The notes beneath the pieces are model-generated. The model saw only the letters and a program-made list of their open reading frames with translations. It was not told the origin of the DNA and made no database searches. From assembly GCF_963675165.1 (NCBI RefSeq), contig NC_087380.1, positions 328,001 to 392,000 on the forward strand: a DNA stretch of 64,000 nt. Reading direction: 5' to 3'. The stretch is from Halichondria panicea (lineage: Eukaryota; Porifera; Demospongiae; Suberitida; Halichondriidae). The position numbers were made by a program, and so were the translations under genes. Shown here piece after piece: positions 24,222 to 36,560 of the stretch (positions are counted from its first letter, which is position 1; each line of letters begins with the position of its first letter).

Positions 24222-27172
24222 ATAGCTTACTAGTACACACACACACATCTAAACAGATGATTAGATCTAAACATGTATAACTTTTCTTTACAATGTATCG
24301 TCACACATGTATTATCAGGTTTAGCCGCCGCTGCCAAAAAAAAAGGGGAAAAAACTAGCTTGCTATCCATTTTCCACTCTGCAAATGTTATATTGAATTG
24401 ATAGTCTGATACTGTAGCTTCATTCATCAAAGCTTTATAGTGCATCCACCAGCAGATCCATACAATAAAAAGCACACACGGTACTTTCAGTATATGAATT
24501 TTTTCTTCTCTCCTCAGGGATATAAGAAACCTAAAAAGTTCATAGCAACACAAGGTGAGGTCCTGGGTTACCAAGTGTGCACCCTTACCTTATATGGGCA
24601 TCGAGGTAGTCATTGGTTACCTTGTTGTGGGCACAGTTGAAACTGTAACTGATCAGCTAGAAACACATTTGTTACTGCTACTAACTACTATGAGTAAACC
24701 ATTTTGTAACTGATTGTAAAATTTCGGTGTAATGTAATGTTTTTACCCTTTATAATTATAGGACCACTGCCAGGAACTCTGGTGGACTTCTGGCGTCTCA
24801 TGTGGCAGGAGAGACCACCCATAATAATCATGCTCACCAACGTCATGGAGAACAACAAGATCAAGTGCGAACAATACTGGCCAGAGTCTGGGAAGAAGCA
24901 GTTTGGACCATTCACAGTGGCCATTACAGATCAGCAGATACTGGCTGACTACACCGTCAGGACACTGGAGGCTTCAGTGAGTTACAATACCACAGCTTTA
25001 TATAAGAAAGTGGGGCAGTGGTGGATTATTATCAGCCTCTCTTCCCCTGCCTCTAGTTGGATGGAGACCGCCGTGTGCTGAGAGTCAAGCTATTCCATTT
25101 CACTGCCTGGCCTGATCACGGTGTGCCTGACTATGCTACGCCCATTCTTGGGTTCCATCGTCGGGTTAAGTCTCAGCACAAGCCATCGAAAGGTCCTATT
25201 CTGATCCACTGCAGTGCTGGTGTGGGACGCACAGGCACTTACATTGCCATTGATAATGTCCTCGATCAGATCTCAGTCGATGGTCTCATCGATATTTCTG
25301 GTACTATTATCAAATCTCGCAACCAGAGGATGAAGCTTGTACAAACACAGGTGGGTATACATCACTCTAATGCTATTGCTTTTATCATTGCTGCCATTTT
25401 TATTCTACTGAGCATGCTCATTGCCCCTCTACCTATAGGACCAATATGTGTTCATCCACGATGCTATCCTGGAGTCAGTGACGTGTGGAGACACTCAGAT
25501 CAGTGCTGGAGATCTGCGCAGACAAATACAGAAGATGTCATCAGTGCTCCCGGGAAAACCTATCTCAGATTTCCAATACCAGTTCCAAATTCTGGAACAG
25601 GTTACTCCAAATCCTAAAGAAGTTCGAAGTCCTATTGCTGTTAAGAATGCTGCCAGGAACAGGAACATGGATTACCTGCCACGTAAGGACTGCTGCTAAC
25701 TGTGTACATTATATCCATTCACTGTTTCCCCAACAATAGCTGAGACCAGTCGTGTGATTCTGAAGGGAGAGCAACCTGACTACATTCATGCTGTGTTTGC
25801 TCATGTAAGTGTTCAACTACTAGAGCCCTTGACCTATTGTACTCTCATGGTCCCCTCCCTCCCTCCAGGGCTACAAGCACCAGAAGGCATACATCATTGC
25901 CCAGAATCCACTGGACTCAACTGTGCGTAACTTCTGGAAGGTGATCTTTGAAAGGAAGTGTGCGGCTGTTGTGATGTTGACTCCACTCAGTGAGAATGGG
26001 AAGGTAAGAGATGGTCTCCATTAGAGGTCCTCCCTGTTGAGTGTATGTGTATGTGTGTGTGTAGGAGGCATGCTCCCAGTACTGGCCAGAGAGTGGCAAT
26101 GTCACCTCCTTTGGTGAGTTCACCATCGATAACTTGGGGGAGGAAACCAACACTGGGTTCGTTATGAGGCAACTGAGCGTACTCAATGAAAAGGTACGTC
26201 ATGCATCTCTTTGTTGCCTTCAAACCTCTCTTTATTCCTTGTTGCCTCTATGTAGACCCAAAAGGCCCATCAATTAACTCAGTTCCACATCACTAACTGG
26301 AATAGCAGTGGAAAGTGTGAGAACCTCAAGACTGTAACTGATGTCAATGAGGAGGTTATAAAGGTTCAAAGGAGGACTGGAAACAACCCTGTGCTGGTCC
26401 ACTGCAAGTACGTACAAGTGCTGTAATCTACTGGACATTTAATAGCCTTGCGTTCTAGAAGTCAGTCGATTTGGCAGATATCTTTGAGAGCCCGTCATTC
26501 GTATTCAGATTGTCCAATTTCAAATCATTTGATATAGCTCTCAGAATTTATATATTTGTAACTTCCCCCTATCCAGTGACACTGCGACCCGCTCTGGTAT
26601 GTACTGCTCTGTAGCTACTACCATTGACCGTTGCAAGACAGAGGGAGTGGTGGATGTGTTCCAGGTGGTCAAGGCTCTCAGGGTCCACAAGCCAGGGGCA
26701 GTACCCTCAGTCGTGAGTTCATCTGGTTCTTACATAGTGGGAGGCTTGTACCATTACAAGAGCCAGACCTTGCCTAGTAGGGCCTGTACCAACCCATACT
26801 GTTTAATACAATATAATTATTGTAAAAGCTTCAAGCCTCTGTACTGGTGATTAGTGCCATTTGCAATGTAGTTTTGTACCATCATGTGTACTGTATTTGC
26901 GCGTCAGTCAATATGACTGCCACGTGCAGAGATGATAGCCTTAGATAGAGTTAAAGTTCACTGAGGCTACTATTTGAGAGCCGTTTCCATTGCACTGAAG
27001 ATGGCTGTAGGGAGGCTACTATTTGAGGGCGTCCTTTATACAAGAGCGGCCTCTATCAAGCAAATACTGTAGTTAGTGTATCCCCTCACAGGACAACTAC
27101 AAGGATCTGTTTGATGCTACTCTGGTCTACTTGGACTCCTTTGACAACTATGCCAACTTTCAAGATATTTGA
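18397..27172 (+). CDS. RPTP-3: 7 CCP receptor tyrosine phosphatase without Ig-A or Ig-B
   Basis: Spliced gene; inferred exons sum to 3,870 nt (about 1,289 aa). The signal exon is 6 nt longer than elsewhere (ends GGQQSS) and has an Arg in [10 protein letters not shown]. No Ig-A exon is seen: the first intron keeps only eroded traces of the sequence that flanks Ig-A and CCP-D in RPTP-5. Seven CCPs follow in type order E-C-C-B-B-A-B, and the last one is spliced straight to the mini-exon (intact, [12 protein letters not shown]), so Ig-B and the type F CCP are missing. The TM segment and cytoplasmic half are complete, with WPDHGVP and [10 protein letters not shown]. The linker has an insertion ([11 protein letters not shown]). 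One CCP has lost its ancestral acceptor AG and probably uses an AG 14 bp downstream. A 1.4-kb intron between the third and fourth CCP is full of transposon remains. Confidence 0.88.
20016..20899. mobile_element. Large palindromic element with transposase HTH remnant (RPTP-3)
   Basis: Outer ends are of the TACCGTATAGCGGGT family. Inside are further inverted repeats: a pair around 20150-20215 and 20715-20790 (TAGTAACATGCAAACCACAG and its complement) and a pair around 20265-20320 and 20525-20590 (CTTACAGTAAGG...ACCAGAGGTGTGACCTT and complement). Between them, from 20255, a plus-strand frame reads [20 protein letters not shown], followed by [20 protein letters not shown], then a stop at 20402. 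That resembles the N-terminal helix-turn-helix of Tc1/mariner-IS630 type transposases. It looks like a decayed element nested in or captured by a MITE. Confidence 0.65.
20943..21171. mobile_element. Degenerate MITE related to 4449-4626
   Basis: The left end TACCGTATAGCGTGTAAATT is followed by TGGCGAAG. The right side has GATTCGCCAAAATTAC but the terminal bases are eroded. It lies in the same RPTP-3 intron as the large palindromic element. Confidence 0.45.
21172..21330. repeat. Dispersed intron repeat shared by RPTP-3 and RPTP-6
   Basis: TTGTCAAGTAATTGT, then GTAGTCAAGCCT and ATGTCTATGACCCAAA, also found in the same order at 48636-48835 in RPTP-6. Both lie just upstream of a type B CCP, so the two introns descend from one ancestral intron. 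Confidence 0.6.
23585..23642. repeat. (CA)n microsatellite at the RPTP-3 D1 acceptor
   Basis: About 29 CA units directly before the CTCAG acceptor of exon 23648-23738. Confidence 0.9.
24161..24218. repeat. (GT)n microsatellite in an RPTP-3 D1 intron
   Basis: 29 GT units, followed by TACTATAGCTTACTAGTA and a short (CA)n, so the transcript could fold back. The same arrangement is in RPTP-7. Confidence 0.9.
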
Positions 27173-27419
27173 TGTACATGAACTACACAAGAAATGAACA
27201 AACTATATAATTATGGACTCTGCATGTTGAGTATAATAGATTAATTTATAGTGACTTCCTTTTGTACAATATCAAAAGCTCTTTATTTTGTATAATCGCC
27301 ATGCATAGCTGTTTGTAATCACCCTGAATTCGGATTATAAAATAACATACAGACATAATTTGTAATAGTAGCATTCAATTTCCTAATAAGAGCTCCAATA
27401 ACTACACAATAAGAAGTAG

Positions 27420-27566
27420 ATCTACACCCACTTGAATGGGCCTATGGCTAGCAGTACTGTACATACACAGAGAGGTCGTATATATAGCGCCACTACAATG
27501 GGCCCAATTAAGGCTAGCAGAATTGTACTCATGTACTAACTGTCTACCATTGAAGAGAGACTACCC
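27420..27566 (+). promoter_or_regulatory. RPTP-4 promoter-like block (shortened)
   Basis: GGTCGTATATATAGCGCCAC with the TATATATA stretch at about 27479, only 88 bp before the ATG because about 75 bp of leader seen in other copies is missing. At 394 bp this is the shortest spacer in the array; nothing else is recognised between the RPTP-3 stop and this block. Confidence 0.5.
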
Positions 27567-30500
27567 ATGACCTCCATGCTGTGTGGACTAGTGTGTGTGG
27601 TCCTGCTCTCTGGGCTCACTGCACTGGCAGGGGGACAGCCAGGTGAGTCAATATAATTATAGCTATGTTGTATAATTTCATTATTTCATTATTTCATTAT
27701 GGTTTGATTAGATGCTGGCAGCCTATATAGAGAGTGCATGTAGATTACCAAGAAATGGTGCTGTGATATATGCACATTGTGTATAGGTGAATGAATAAAT
27801 CTACGACATAAATGAGCGACAAAAATTGTTATGGTGTATATGGGTAATTGATTAGAGTGAGAAAAGACCAACGGTATTAGACTAAGGTTTGGGAATTTGT
27901 CACAATGTCTGTATAGATAATTATAGTTTGGCTATCTCATGAAAGGTACATCTTTAAAAATCCTCTGCAGCTATCAAAATCGCTATTTTTTCAGTCTTTT
28001 AGTTCTTGTCTCACTACATGTTGTAGTAATATAATAATCTTTGCCCACCCATCCTTACAGAGACCACTGCTCCAGTCACATGTTCTGATAATCTCCCCAA
28101 CCTCCTCAATGGAGCCATAACCTATGATGGTGGATCCATTGACAGCAGACCAGTGGACACTGTGGCCACTCACACCTGTAACCCTGGCTACACTCTCAGT
28201 GGAGTCAGCAGTACCACCAGGACTTGTGGGAGTGATGGAATGTGGAGTGGGTTTGCTCCTGATTGTCAGCGTAAGTGGAATGAACTTTGTACTGTTTGTT
28301 TGTTGAGTGTGTTGTCTCCCATACAGCTGACTGCCGTGACTTACCCCAACTGACCAACGGGATGATTATGTACAGTGGTGGATCCCCTGGCAACAGACCT
28401 TTCATCTCTAGTGCTGTACACTCCTGCAACACTGGCTACACTCTCACTGGAGGTACTTTCAGTGTAGGTACTACCAGGGTCTGTGGGACTGGAGGGAGAT
28501 GGGATGGGTCACCTCCAATTTGTCAAGGTAAGTTTTGTAACTCTTGTACAGTTATATATTTGTGAATATACACACGTAAACCCAATTAAGGAAGATTACA
28601 CCATCTTGTGCAGTAACCTTACACACATGCATGCAGTGAACACTGGACTGAATCCTACGCCCACCACCTGTCCTGACTTGATTGCTCCAACCAGTGGAAT
28701 GATTAAATATGATATGGAGACCATGGGCGCTAGACCACTGAACACTGTGGCCACCTTCACCTGTATCACAGGATACATGCTGACTGGAAATACCACCAGG
28801 ACTTGTGGGAGTGGAGGGAGATGGAGTGGGTCACCTCCTAATTGTATGCGTATGCGTAAGTGGAATTGTGTTTGTTGGCAGTTGATTTGTTGAATGTGTG
28901 TTCACTATTTCAGGAACTTGTTTTGATTTCCCACCACTAATGAATGGAGACATTACCTACACTGGTGGATCTATTGATAGCAGACCTGTTGATACCGTTG
29001 CTACCTACACTTGTAACAATGGCTACACCCTCACTACTGGAGGGAGTTTCAGACAATGTCAGAATAATGGGACCTGGAGTGGGTCAACTCCAACCTGTCA
29101 ATGTGAGTTCCACTGCATCTTAACAGTACGTTGCTTCACCTTTCTTGATACAGTGAACACAGGACCCACTGAACCACCCATCACCTGTCCTGACCTCATT
29201 GTACCAGCCAATGGAATGATCAGCTACAATATGGGGTCTGCTAGTCCGAGACCAGTGAGCACTGTGGCCACCTACACCTGTAACTCTGGCTACACTCTCA
29301 ATGGAGGCAGCAGCACCAGGACTTGTGGGAGTAATGGAGTGTGGAGTGGGTCAGAACTAACTTGTCAGCGTAAGTAAATGAACTTTGTACTGTTTGTTTG
29401 TTGAGTGTATTGTCTCCCATACAGCTAACTGCCCTGACTTACCCACATTGATCAATGGGATGATTATGTACAGTGCTGGATCTAGATTTGATAGTGGTGC
29501 TACCTACTCTTGTAACACAGGCTACACTCTCACTGGAGGGGACGCCGTCAGGATCTGTGTGAGTGGAGGGAGCTGGAGTGGGTCACCTCCAACTTGTCAA
29601 GGTAAGCTCTGTAACTTATAGTTTGTATTTCAACTTTAATACGTATGTGGGTACCGTATTTACTTGAATAAACGCCCATCTCGTTTAACGCCCAGGGTGT
29701 CTTTGTCAATAAACGCCCATCTTAAATAATCGCCCATATATGGGGCGTGGCACTGTGGGTGGAGCTAAAATAGCACATGGAACCCAGTTGCAAGCATGGC
29801 AGCATAGAATAATAATACTTTTTATGATGCATCGATGGCAGAGAGAGAGATACCGACACAGAGGGCACTCCTATATGACTTAAATATTTAAGCTGAGAAA
29901 TAGTAAGCTGAGACAGCAGCCCAAAAAGAGCACAATAACTGCTGCTGTGCAAGAGTTTTGGAGTAGACATAACAATAAACGCCCTCCTGGATTAAACGCC
30001 CCCTCTAAAGACTTTGATCTGAAATAAACACTCGGGCCTTTAATCAAGTAAATACAATATACTCTTGGTACTATATTCGTAAACCCAATGAAAATTGTGT
30101 CGATCAAATTTCTGGTGGATACTTCACGTACACAGAACCTACTGACCCACCCACCACCTGTCCTGACCTCACTAAACCAGCCAATGGAATGATCAGCTAC
30201 AATATGGGGACTGCTAGTCTGAGACCAGTGGACACTGTGGCCACCTACACCTGTGACCCTGGCTACACTCTCAATGGAGACACCACCAATACTTGTAGGA
30301 GTGATGGAGTGTGGAGTGGGTCAGCTCCAACTTGTGGAGGTAAAGAATACAGACTAGTATATACGTATATATGCATGGTATTAATTATACTGTCTCCACA
30401 GCCACCTGTCCTGACCTCACTGTACCAGCCAATGGAGTGATCATCTACAGCTCTAGTACCTCACCACACCCTCAGGGAACAGTGGCTACACAGAGCTGCT

Positions 30501-33500
30501 TGAATGGATACGTACCCTCCACTACCAGCACTGCTACCAGAGTGTGTAGAGCTGACAGATTGTGGAGTGGATCAGCTCTCACTTGTCAATGTAAGCTAGT
30601 ACAATGAACTCTAACAGAGTTACAATCCCCCACCCCCACAGTACCGCCTGTCTACGTCTCCGTGGGAACCACCAACTATGCTGCTAATAACTCACAGGTT
30701 GCCATAGACACCATCGGAGATACCACTGAGACAGCATTGACTTGCAGAACTAACTCAACTATTTGCTGTACAGGAAAAGATAATCCCAATAGTGCCAATG
30801 GATTAGGAGATTGGCTGTTTCCGAATGGAACAGTTGTCACTAGGAGTCAGGAAATTACTGATTCAGACACTGATCTACTGTACAGAAGTCGAAATACAAG
30901 TGCACTCAGACTCCATCGTCGAGGGTCTGTGTCAGGCCCCACTGGCTCCTACTGCTGTGTGATTCCTGACAATACTGAAGTAGATATGACATTCTGTGTG
31001 CAGTTAGGTAAGTGGGTCTGTGCATCCATCACTGTATTATCCTGTGTTTCAGTCACTGAATCCATTACTACCTCTCCTCCAATGTTAATTGTCCCCTGTA
31101 CTGACCATGTACTAGCAACCTCCCCACAGCCACAGCCACTACTGGAGGGGACACTGATGCTAGCAACACAGGAGGTGTGGTGGCAGGTGTAGTCATTGTG
31201 TTACTCATTCTAGCCGCTGTCATTGTGGTGGGTATCATTGTCGGGGTCTACTTCTGGAGGTGAGACTATCATCAGAATGTGTGCATGTAATAATGTGTTG
31301 TTTTGTGTACAGGAAACTTCGTGGCAACCAGACCAAGTACAGTCCCTCCCCACGCCATGCCCCTCCCCCTCGCCCCACCCCCTATCAAGCATCCTTCAAG
31401 AAGAGCAACGGACAAGACAGTAAAGTCACCATCCAGAAAGTTGACGGTAAGTAGAACTTTTGTTCAACTTTCAGCATCAACTATTTGTCTATATTTTCAG
31501 AGCCTAGTATAGTAGAGTTTCCTAGTGATACTCATGTGACGGAGGGGGAGGAGGTGTATCTGAGGGTGAAGGTGGGAGGTCACCCTCCACCCAGTCTCAC
31601 CTGGTACCACGATGGTAGGATGGTGACTGCAGACTATGCCACAGAACTGGACCAGGACGGTGGATTATCCTTCCCTAGTGTGGAGACTAAGCATGCTGGT
31701 GAGTACAGGCTATAATGTACCTACAATGACATAAGATAACAGTGAATGTTTACTGTGCATATTGAAAACTAAGATTAATGTTTACATGACTCTGTACGTA
31801 GGTGTGTATAAACTGGTGGTTACTGGAGCCTCAGGGTCAACAACACAACAGGTCGTCACGGTAACAGTGATGAGTGAGGGTGGTGAGGCTAGTGAGGGGG
31901 TGGAGGGGGTGGACTACGCCCCCATACCTGTGACAGAGTTTGGAGCGTACGTGGCTGACCTCCATGCTGGCAGTAATAAGAAGTTCAAAGATCTTTACAA
32001 GGTAATGTTATAGCTGTGTGTGTGGGCGTGTGTACCTTATCCACACACACACTCAGAATCTGGACAGTGGGGAGAGGGGTCATCCAGTGATTATTTCAGT
32101 GACTCCTGAGAACAAACTCAACAACAGATTTGGCAACATTGCTGTGTGTGAGTGTATATCCTGAAAGTTAGCACATATTAGCAGTTGTGTGTACACAGGC
32201 AGATGAAGGTCATAACACTGTGTGTGTGTGTGTTCTCATATCTCATACTAATCACACATATTCCTGCAGATGATGACAACCTCATTATCTTAGACCCCAT
32301 CCCTGGACAAGAGGACTGTCAGAGTGACTACATCAATGCCTGCTATGTAGACGTGAGTGTGTGTGTGTTGAGCTCTTATTTTAATGGTTCAATGTTTTTG
32401 TTTTTATTGTTGTTGCTTTTACAGTGTGTATACATCTGCCTAATGACTTGCTGCATTCCACTGCTAATCGCACACTTGTTGAGTATACAATTAATGAAAC
32501 CTTCGTACAAACATTGCATAATTATGCCTTTCCTGTGTGCACATGCGCAGCAAGATAGTGTGTTTGTGCGTGTGTGCGTGTGTCTGTACTTTCCATCGTA
32601 CGTGTCCCATTCTTTCACCATTCCATGCATGCAAACAATTGATGTCTGCTAGTACTATAGCTTCATTGCCGTAAAGCTTTGGCCCCTCCACCGAAGCATC
32701 AGCACCTGCAGTGCTTTCATTATTCTATGGTATCTGGTACCAGCTCATGAATTTATTTCTTCTTCTATTCTCAGGGGTACAAGAAGCCTAAAAGGTTCAT
32801 AGCAACACAAGGTAAAGTCCTGGGTTACCAAGTGTGTACCATACCTTATATGGGCATTGAGGTAGTCATTGTTTACCTTGTTGTGGTCATAGTTGAAACT
32901 GTAACTGATCAGCTAGAAAAACACATTTGTTACTGCTACTAGCTACTATGAGTATGATCTGTAAACCATTTTGTAACTGATTGTATAATTTCGGTGTATA
33001 ATTTCGGTGTAATGTAATGTTTTTCTCCCTCTAGGACCACTGCCAGGAACTCTGGTGGACTTCTGGCGCATGATGTGGCAGGAGAGACCACCCATAATAG
33101 TCATGCTCACCAACCTCATGGAGAACAACAAGATCAAGTGCGAACAATACTGGCCAGAGTCTGGGAAGAAGCAGTTTGGACCATTCACAGTGGCCATTAC
33201 AGATCAGCAAATACTGGCTGACTACACCATGAGGACATTGGAGGCTTCAGTGAGTTAGTGTTGCAATACCACGGCTTTATATAAGAGAGTGGTGGATTAT
33301 TTTCCGCCTCTCTTCCCCTGCCTCTAGTTGGAGGGAGATCGCCGTGTGCTGAGAGTCAAGCTATTCCATTTCACTGCCTGGCCTGATCACGGTGTGCCTG
33401 ACTATGCCACGCCCATTCTTGCATTCCATCGTCGGGTTAAGTCTCAGCACAAGCCATCGAAAGGTCCTATTCTGATCCACTGCAGTGCTGGTGTGGGACG

Positions 33501-34308
33501 CACAGGCACTTACATTGCCATTGATAATGTCCTCGATCAGATCTCAGTCGAAGGTCTCATCGATATTTCCGGCACCATTATCAAATCTCGCAACCAGAGG
33601 ATGAAGCTTGTACAAACACAGGTAGGTATACATCACTCTAATGCTATTGCTTCTATTCTTGCTGTCATTTTGATTCTACTGAGCATGCTCATGCCCCTCT
33701 CCCTATAGGACCAATATGTGTTCATCCACGATGCTATCCTGGAGTCAGTGACGTGTGGAGACACTCAGATCAGTGCTGGAGATCTGCGCAGACAGATACA
33801 GAAAATATCATCAGTGGCCCCGGGAAAAACCATCTCAGATTTCCAATACCAGTTCCAAATTCTGGAACAGGTTACTCCAAATCCTAAAGAAGTTCGAAGT
33901 CCTATTGCTGTTAAGAATGCTGCCAGGAACAGGAACATGGACTACCTGCCACGTAAGGACTGCTGCTAACTGTGTACATTATATCCATTCACTGTGTCCC
34001 CAACAATAGCTGAGACCAGTCGTGTGATTCTGAAGGGAGAGCAACCTGACTACATTCATGCTGTGTTTGCTCATGTAAGTGTTCAACTACTAGAGCCCTT
34101 GACCTATTGTACTCTCATGGTCCCCTCCCTCCCTCCAGGGCTACAAGCACCAGAAGGCATACATCATTGCCCAGAATCCACTGGACTCAACTGTGCGTAA
34201 CTTCTGGAAGGTGATCTATGACAGGAAGTGTGCGGCTGTTGTGATGTTGACTCCACTCAGTGAGAATGGGCAGGTAAGAAATGGTATCCAATAGAGGTCC
34301 TCCCTGTT

Positions 34309-34348
<40 letters not shown>

Positions 34349-35376
34349 GAGGCATGCTCCCAGTACTGGCCAGAGAGTGGCAATGTCACCTCCTTCGGTG
34401 AATTCACCATCGATAACTTGGGGGAGGAATCCAACACTGGGTTCGTTATGAGGCAACTGAGCGTCCTCAATGAAAAGGTACGCCATGCATCTCTTTGTTG
34501 CCTTCAAACCTCTCTCTATTCCTTGTTGCCTCCATGCAGATCCAAAAGGCCCATCAATTGACTCAGTTCCACATCACTAACTGGAATAGCAGTGGAAAGT
34601 GTGAGAACCTCAAAACTGTAACTGACGTCAATGAGGAGGTTATAAAGGTTCAAAGGAGGACTGGAAACAACCCTGTACTTGTCCATTGCAAGTACGTACA
34701 AGTGCTGTAATCTACTGGGCATTACCCATAAAATTCAGTCGATTTGGCAGATATCTTTGAGAGCCCGTAATTTGTGTTCACATTGTCCTATTTCAAATCT
34801 AATTGATAGCTCCTCCCAGAATTTATATAATTGTAACCTCCCCCTATCCAGTGACACTGCGACCCGCTCTGGTATGTACTGCTCTGTAGCTACTACCATT
34901 GATCGTTGCAAGACAGAGGGAGTGGTGGATGTGTTCCAGGTGGTCAAGGCTCTCAGGGTCCACAAGCCAGGGGCAGTACCCTCAGTCGTGAGTTCATCTG
35001 CTGCTTACATAGTGGGAGGCTTGTAAAAGCTTTAAGCCTCTGTACTGTTGATTAGTGCCATTTGCAATGTAGTTTTGTACCATCATGTGTACTGTATTTG
35101 CGCGTCAGTCAATATGGCTGCCACGTGTAGATGCATGATAGCCTCAGATAGGGTCAAAGTTCACTGAGGCTACTATTTGGAGCCAGTTCCATTGCACTGA
35201 AGATGGGCTGTAGGGAGGCTACTATTTGAGGGCGGCCTTTATACAAGAGCGGCCTCTGATCAAGCAAATACTGTAGTTAGTGTATCCCCTCACAGGACAA
35301 CTACAAGGATCTGTTTGATGCTACTCTGGTCTACTTGGACTCCTTTGACAACTATGCCAACTTCCAAGATATTTGA
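27567..35376 (+). CDS. RPTP-4: 8 CCP + Ig-B receptor tyrosine phosphatase
   Basis: Spliced gene; about 1,456 aa if the juxtamembrane mini-exon is skipped (4,371 nt, in frame). Signal peptide, no Ig-A, eight CCPs in order D/E-C-B-A-B-C-B-F, Ig-B (366-nt subtype with R-to-N change, CRTNSTICC), TM, linker, I-set, D1 and D2. The mini-exon that starts at 31053 (TCACTGAATCC) has no usable in-phase donor: the normal AAGTAAG reads AATGTTAATT. GTTAAT used as donor would shift the frame, and retention would lead to a stop before the TM segment. The third CCP ends in a tandem donor (TGCGTATGCGTAAG) that would add Arg-Met if the second GT is used. The TM exon has two acceptor AGs 6 bp apart. D1 carries Glu-Gly for Asp-Gly at the start of the WPD exon (LEGDRRVLR); the catalytic motifs are unchanged. 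Confidence 0.88.
28061..31259 (+). other. RPTP-4 ectodomain and TM exons
   Basis: Signal peptide 27567-27642; CCP 28061-28270, 28327-28527, 28637-28855, 28914-29102, 29154-29369, 29425-29601, 30136-30339, 30402-30590; Ig-B 30642-31007; defective mini-exon from 31053; TM 31130-31259. The intron 29602-30135 contains a MITE. The CCP at 30136 opens with [12 protein letters not shown], lacking the VNTG start of other type B modules. Confidence 0.78.
29652..30059. mobile_element. MITE, TACCGTATTTACTTGAATAAACGCCC family (RPTP-4)
   Basis: It begins TACCGTATTTACTTGAATAA followed by ACGCCC, and ends GGGCCTTTAATCAAGTAAAT. Internally it has more AATAAACGCCC-type direct repeats at both ends. About 408 bp, in the intron between the sixth and seventh CCP. 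Confidence 0.7.
31313..35376 (+). other. RPTP-4 cytoplasmic exons
   Basis: Linker 31313-31446; I-set 31501-31698 and 31802-32001; D1 32057-32147, 32270-32352, 32775-32811, 33035-33249, 33328-33621, 33709-33952; D2 34010-34074, 34139-34273, 34349-34477, 34540-34691, 34852-34987, 35296-35376. The (GT)18 tract at 34311-34346 abuts the acceptor of the third D2 exon. Confidence 0.82.
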
Positions 35377-36339
35377 TGTACATGAACTAACACAAGAAAT
35401 GAACAAATGTAATTATGGACTCTGTTGAGTATAATAGATTTGCATGGACAGGCCTGAATAATATATAAAGATATTGACTTCCTTTTGACTATACCTTTTT
35501 GTAGAGCTCTTTTTTTGTATAATCACCACAGCTGTTTGTAATCACCCTGAATTCAATGAAATAACTTAATGTTTTTAAAAATAACAGATAATAGCATGTG
35601 CGTGTGTCCATTCCAGGTGTAACTGCAATTCGACGAAAACTAACAGATTGGCCTCTAGTTACGATGTTCTCTTGGCCTATTCATGAGTTATATACCCTTG
35701 CACTAAAGCGCCAGCTATTTGTTAGCTATGAACAAAAGTCATAAAAGAGCTGCAAACTGTATACTGCATGCAGCAGCCATTGGGAACACTTCCCCTTAAT
35801 CCATGCCATGCATGTTTTGTAATCTGTCATGTTGCAAGCTGCGCTGTGCTAATGCCTCTCACCATGTTCTTCTTCGCTCAAGTGTTATCGAAGAGGTATT
35901 AGTATATAATGATGTTACAAAATAAAATAATAGTATTTGACATTAATCCAAAAGTTTTAGAGTGATATTGAAGGAGCTTATAATTAATGGAAACAGAAGT
36001 CATCTTCAAGGATAGAAGCATGTCCATCTACAATGTAGTGGTTATAATTTTAAGTTTTAAGTATTTTGCATTTCCTGTCTAAAGGAGTTAACACGCGTAC
36101 ATTGGCTTGAATTTGCATGCGCAGAAAAAGGGTTGTATCTGCAATAGATTAAAGTTCCTATAACTAGTTTTTGTGTTTCTATAAACAGTTTCTGTGAGCA
36201 TGCTGACTGGTCTCATGTAGGGATCCAACACCTGCAGTCAAAACACAAGCAGTTTCAACAAATATAACAAATAACATTCAATTTCCTAATATACGGGTAC
36301 AATAACTACACTCCTAATAATAATAAATAGATCTACACC

Positions 36340-36560
36340 CACTTGAATGAGCCTGAGGCTAGCAGTACTGTACATACACATGCAGGGAGGTTGTATATAT
36401 AGCGCCACTACAATGGGCCTAATGTGCATGATAGCTAGTAGTATTGTACTCACAGGGAGGTGGTAGGCCACAATATATTATATACTAGCTGCAACAACAC
36501 AGCTATATAGCTAGCTAGGGATAAACCTACTAACTGTCTACCATTGAAGAGAGACTACCC
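36340..36560 (+). promoter_or_regulatory. RPTP-5 promoter-like block
   Basis: GGGAGGTTGTATATATAGCG with the TATATATA stretch at about 36394, 167 bp before the ATG. The spacer 35377-36560 is the longest in the array (1.18 kb): it also holds a stretch near 35600-35680 resembling 54760-54840 upstream of RPTP-7, about 500 bp of AT-rich sequence in which I recognise nothing, and the repeated intergenic element at 36186-36261. Confidence 0.5.

Larger units (their letters stand above)
22804..27172 (+). other. RPTP-3 cytoplasmic exons
   Basis: Linker 22804-22943 (140 nt, 6 longer than most); I-set 23043-23240 and 23344-23543; D1 23648-23738, 23859-23941, 24518-24554, 24762-24976, 25057-25350, 25439-25682; D2 25740-25804, 25869-26003, 26065-26193, 26256-26407, 26577-26712, 27092-27172. 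Introns in the phosphatase half match RPTP-7 more closely than the neighbouring copies. Confidence 0.82.

Noticed and set aside
32353-32510. Leucine/cysteine-rich open frame after the DYINACYVD exon (seen in copies 3-7)
   Set aside because: It is intron sequence after a GTGAGT donor. Splicing to GYKKPK restores the canonical PTP sequence; the conservation reflects recent duplication.
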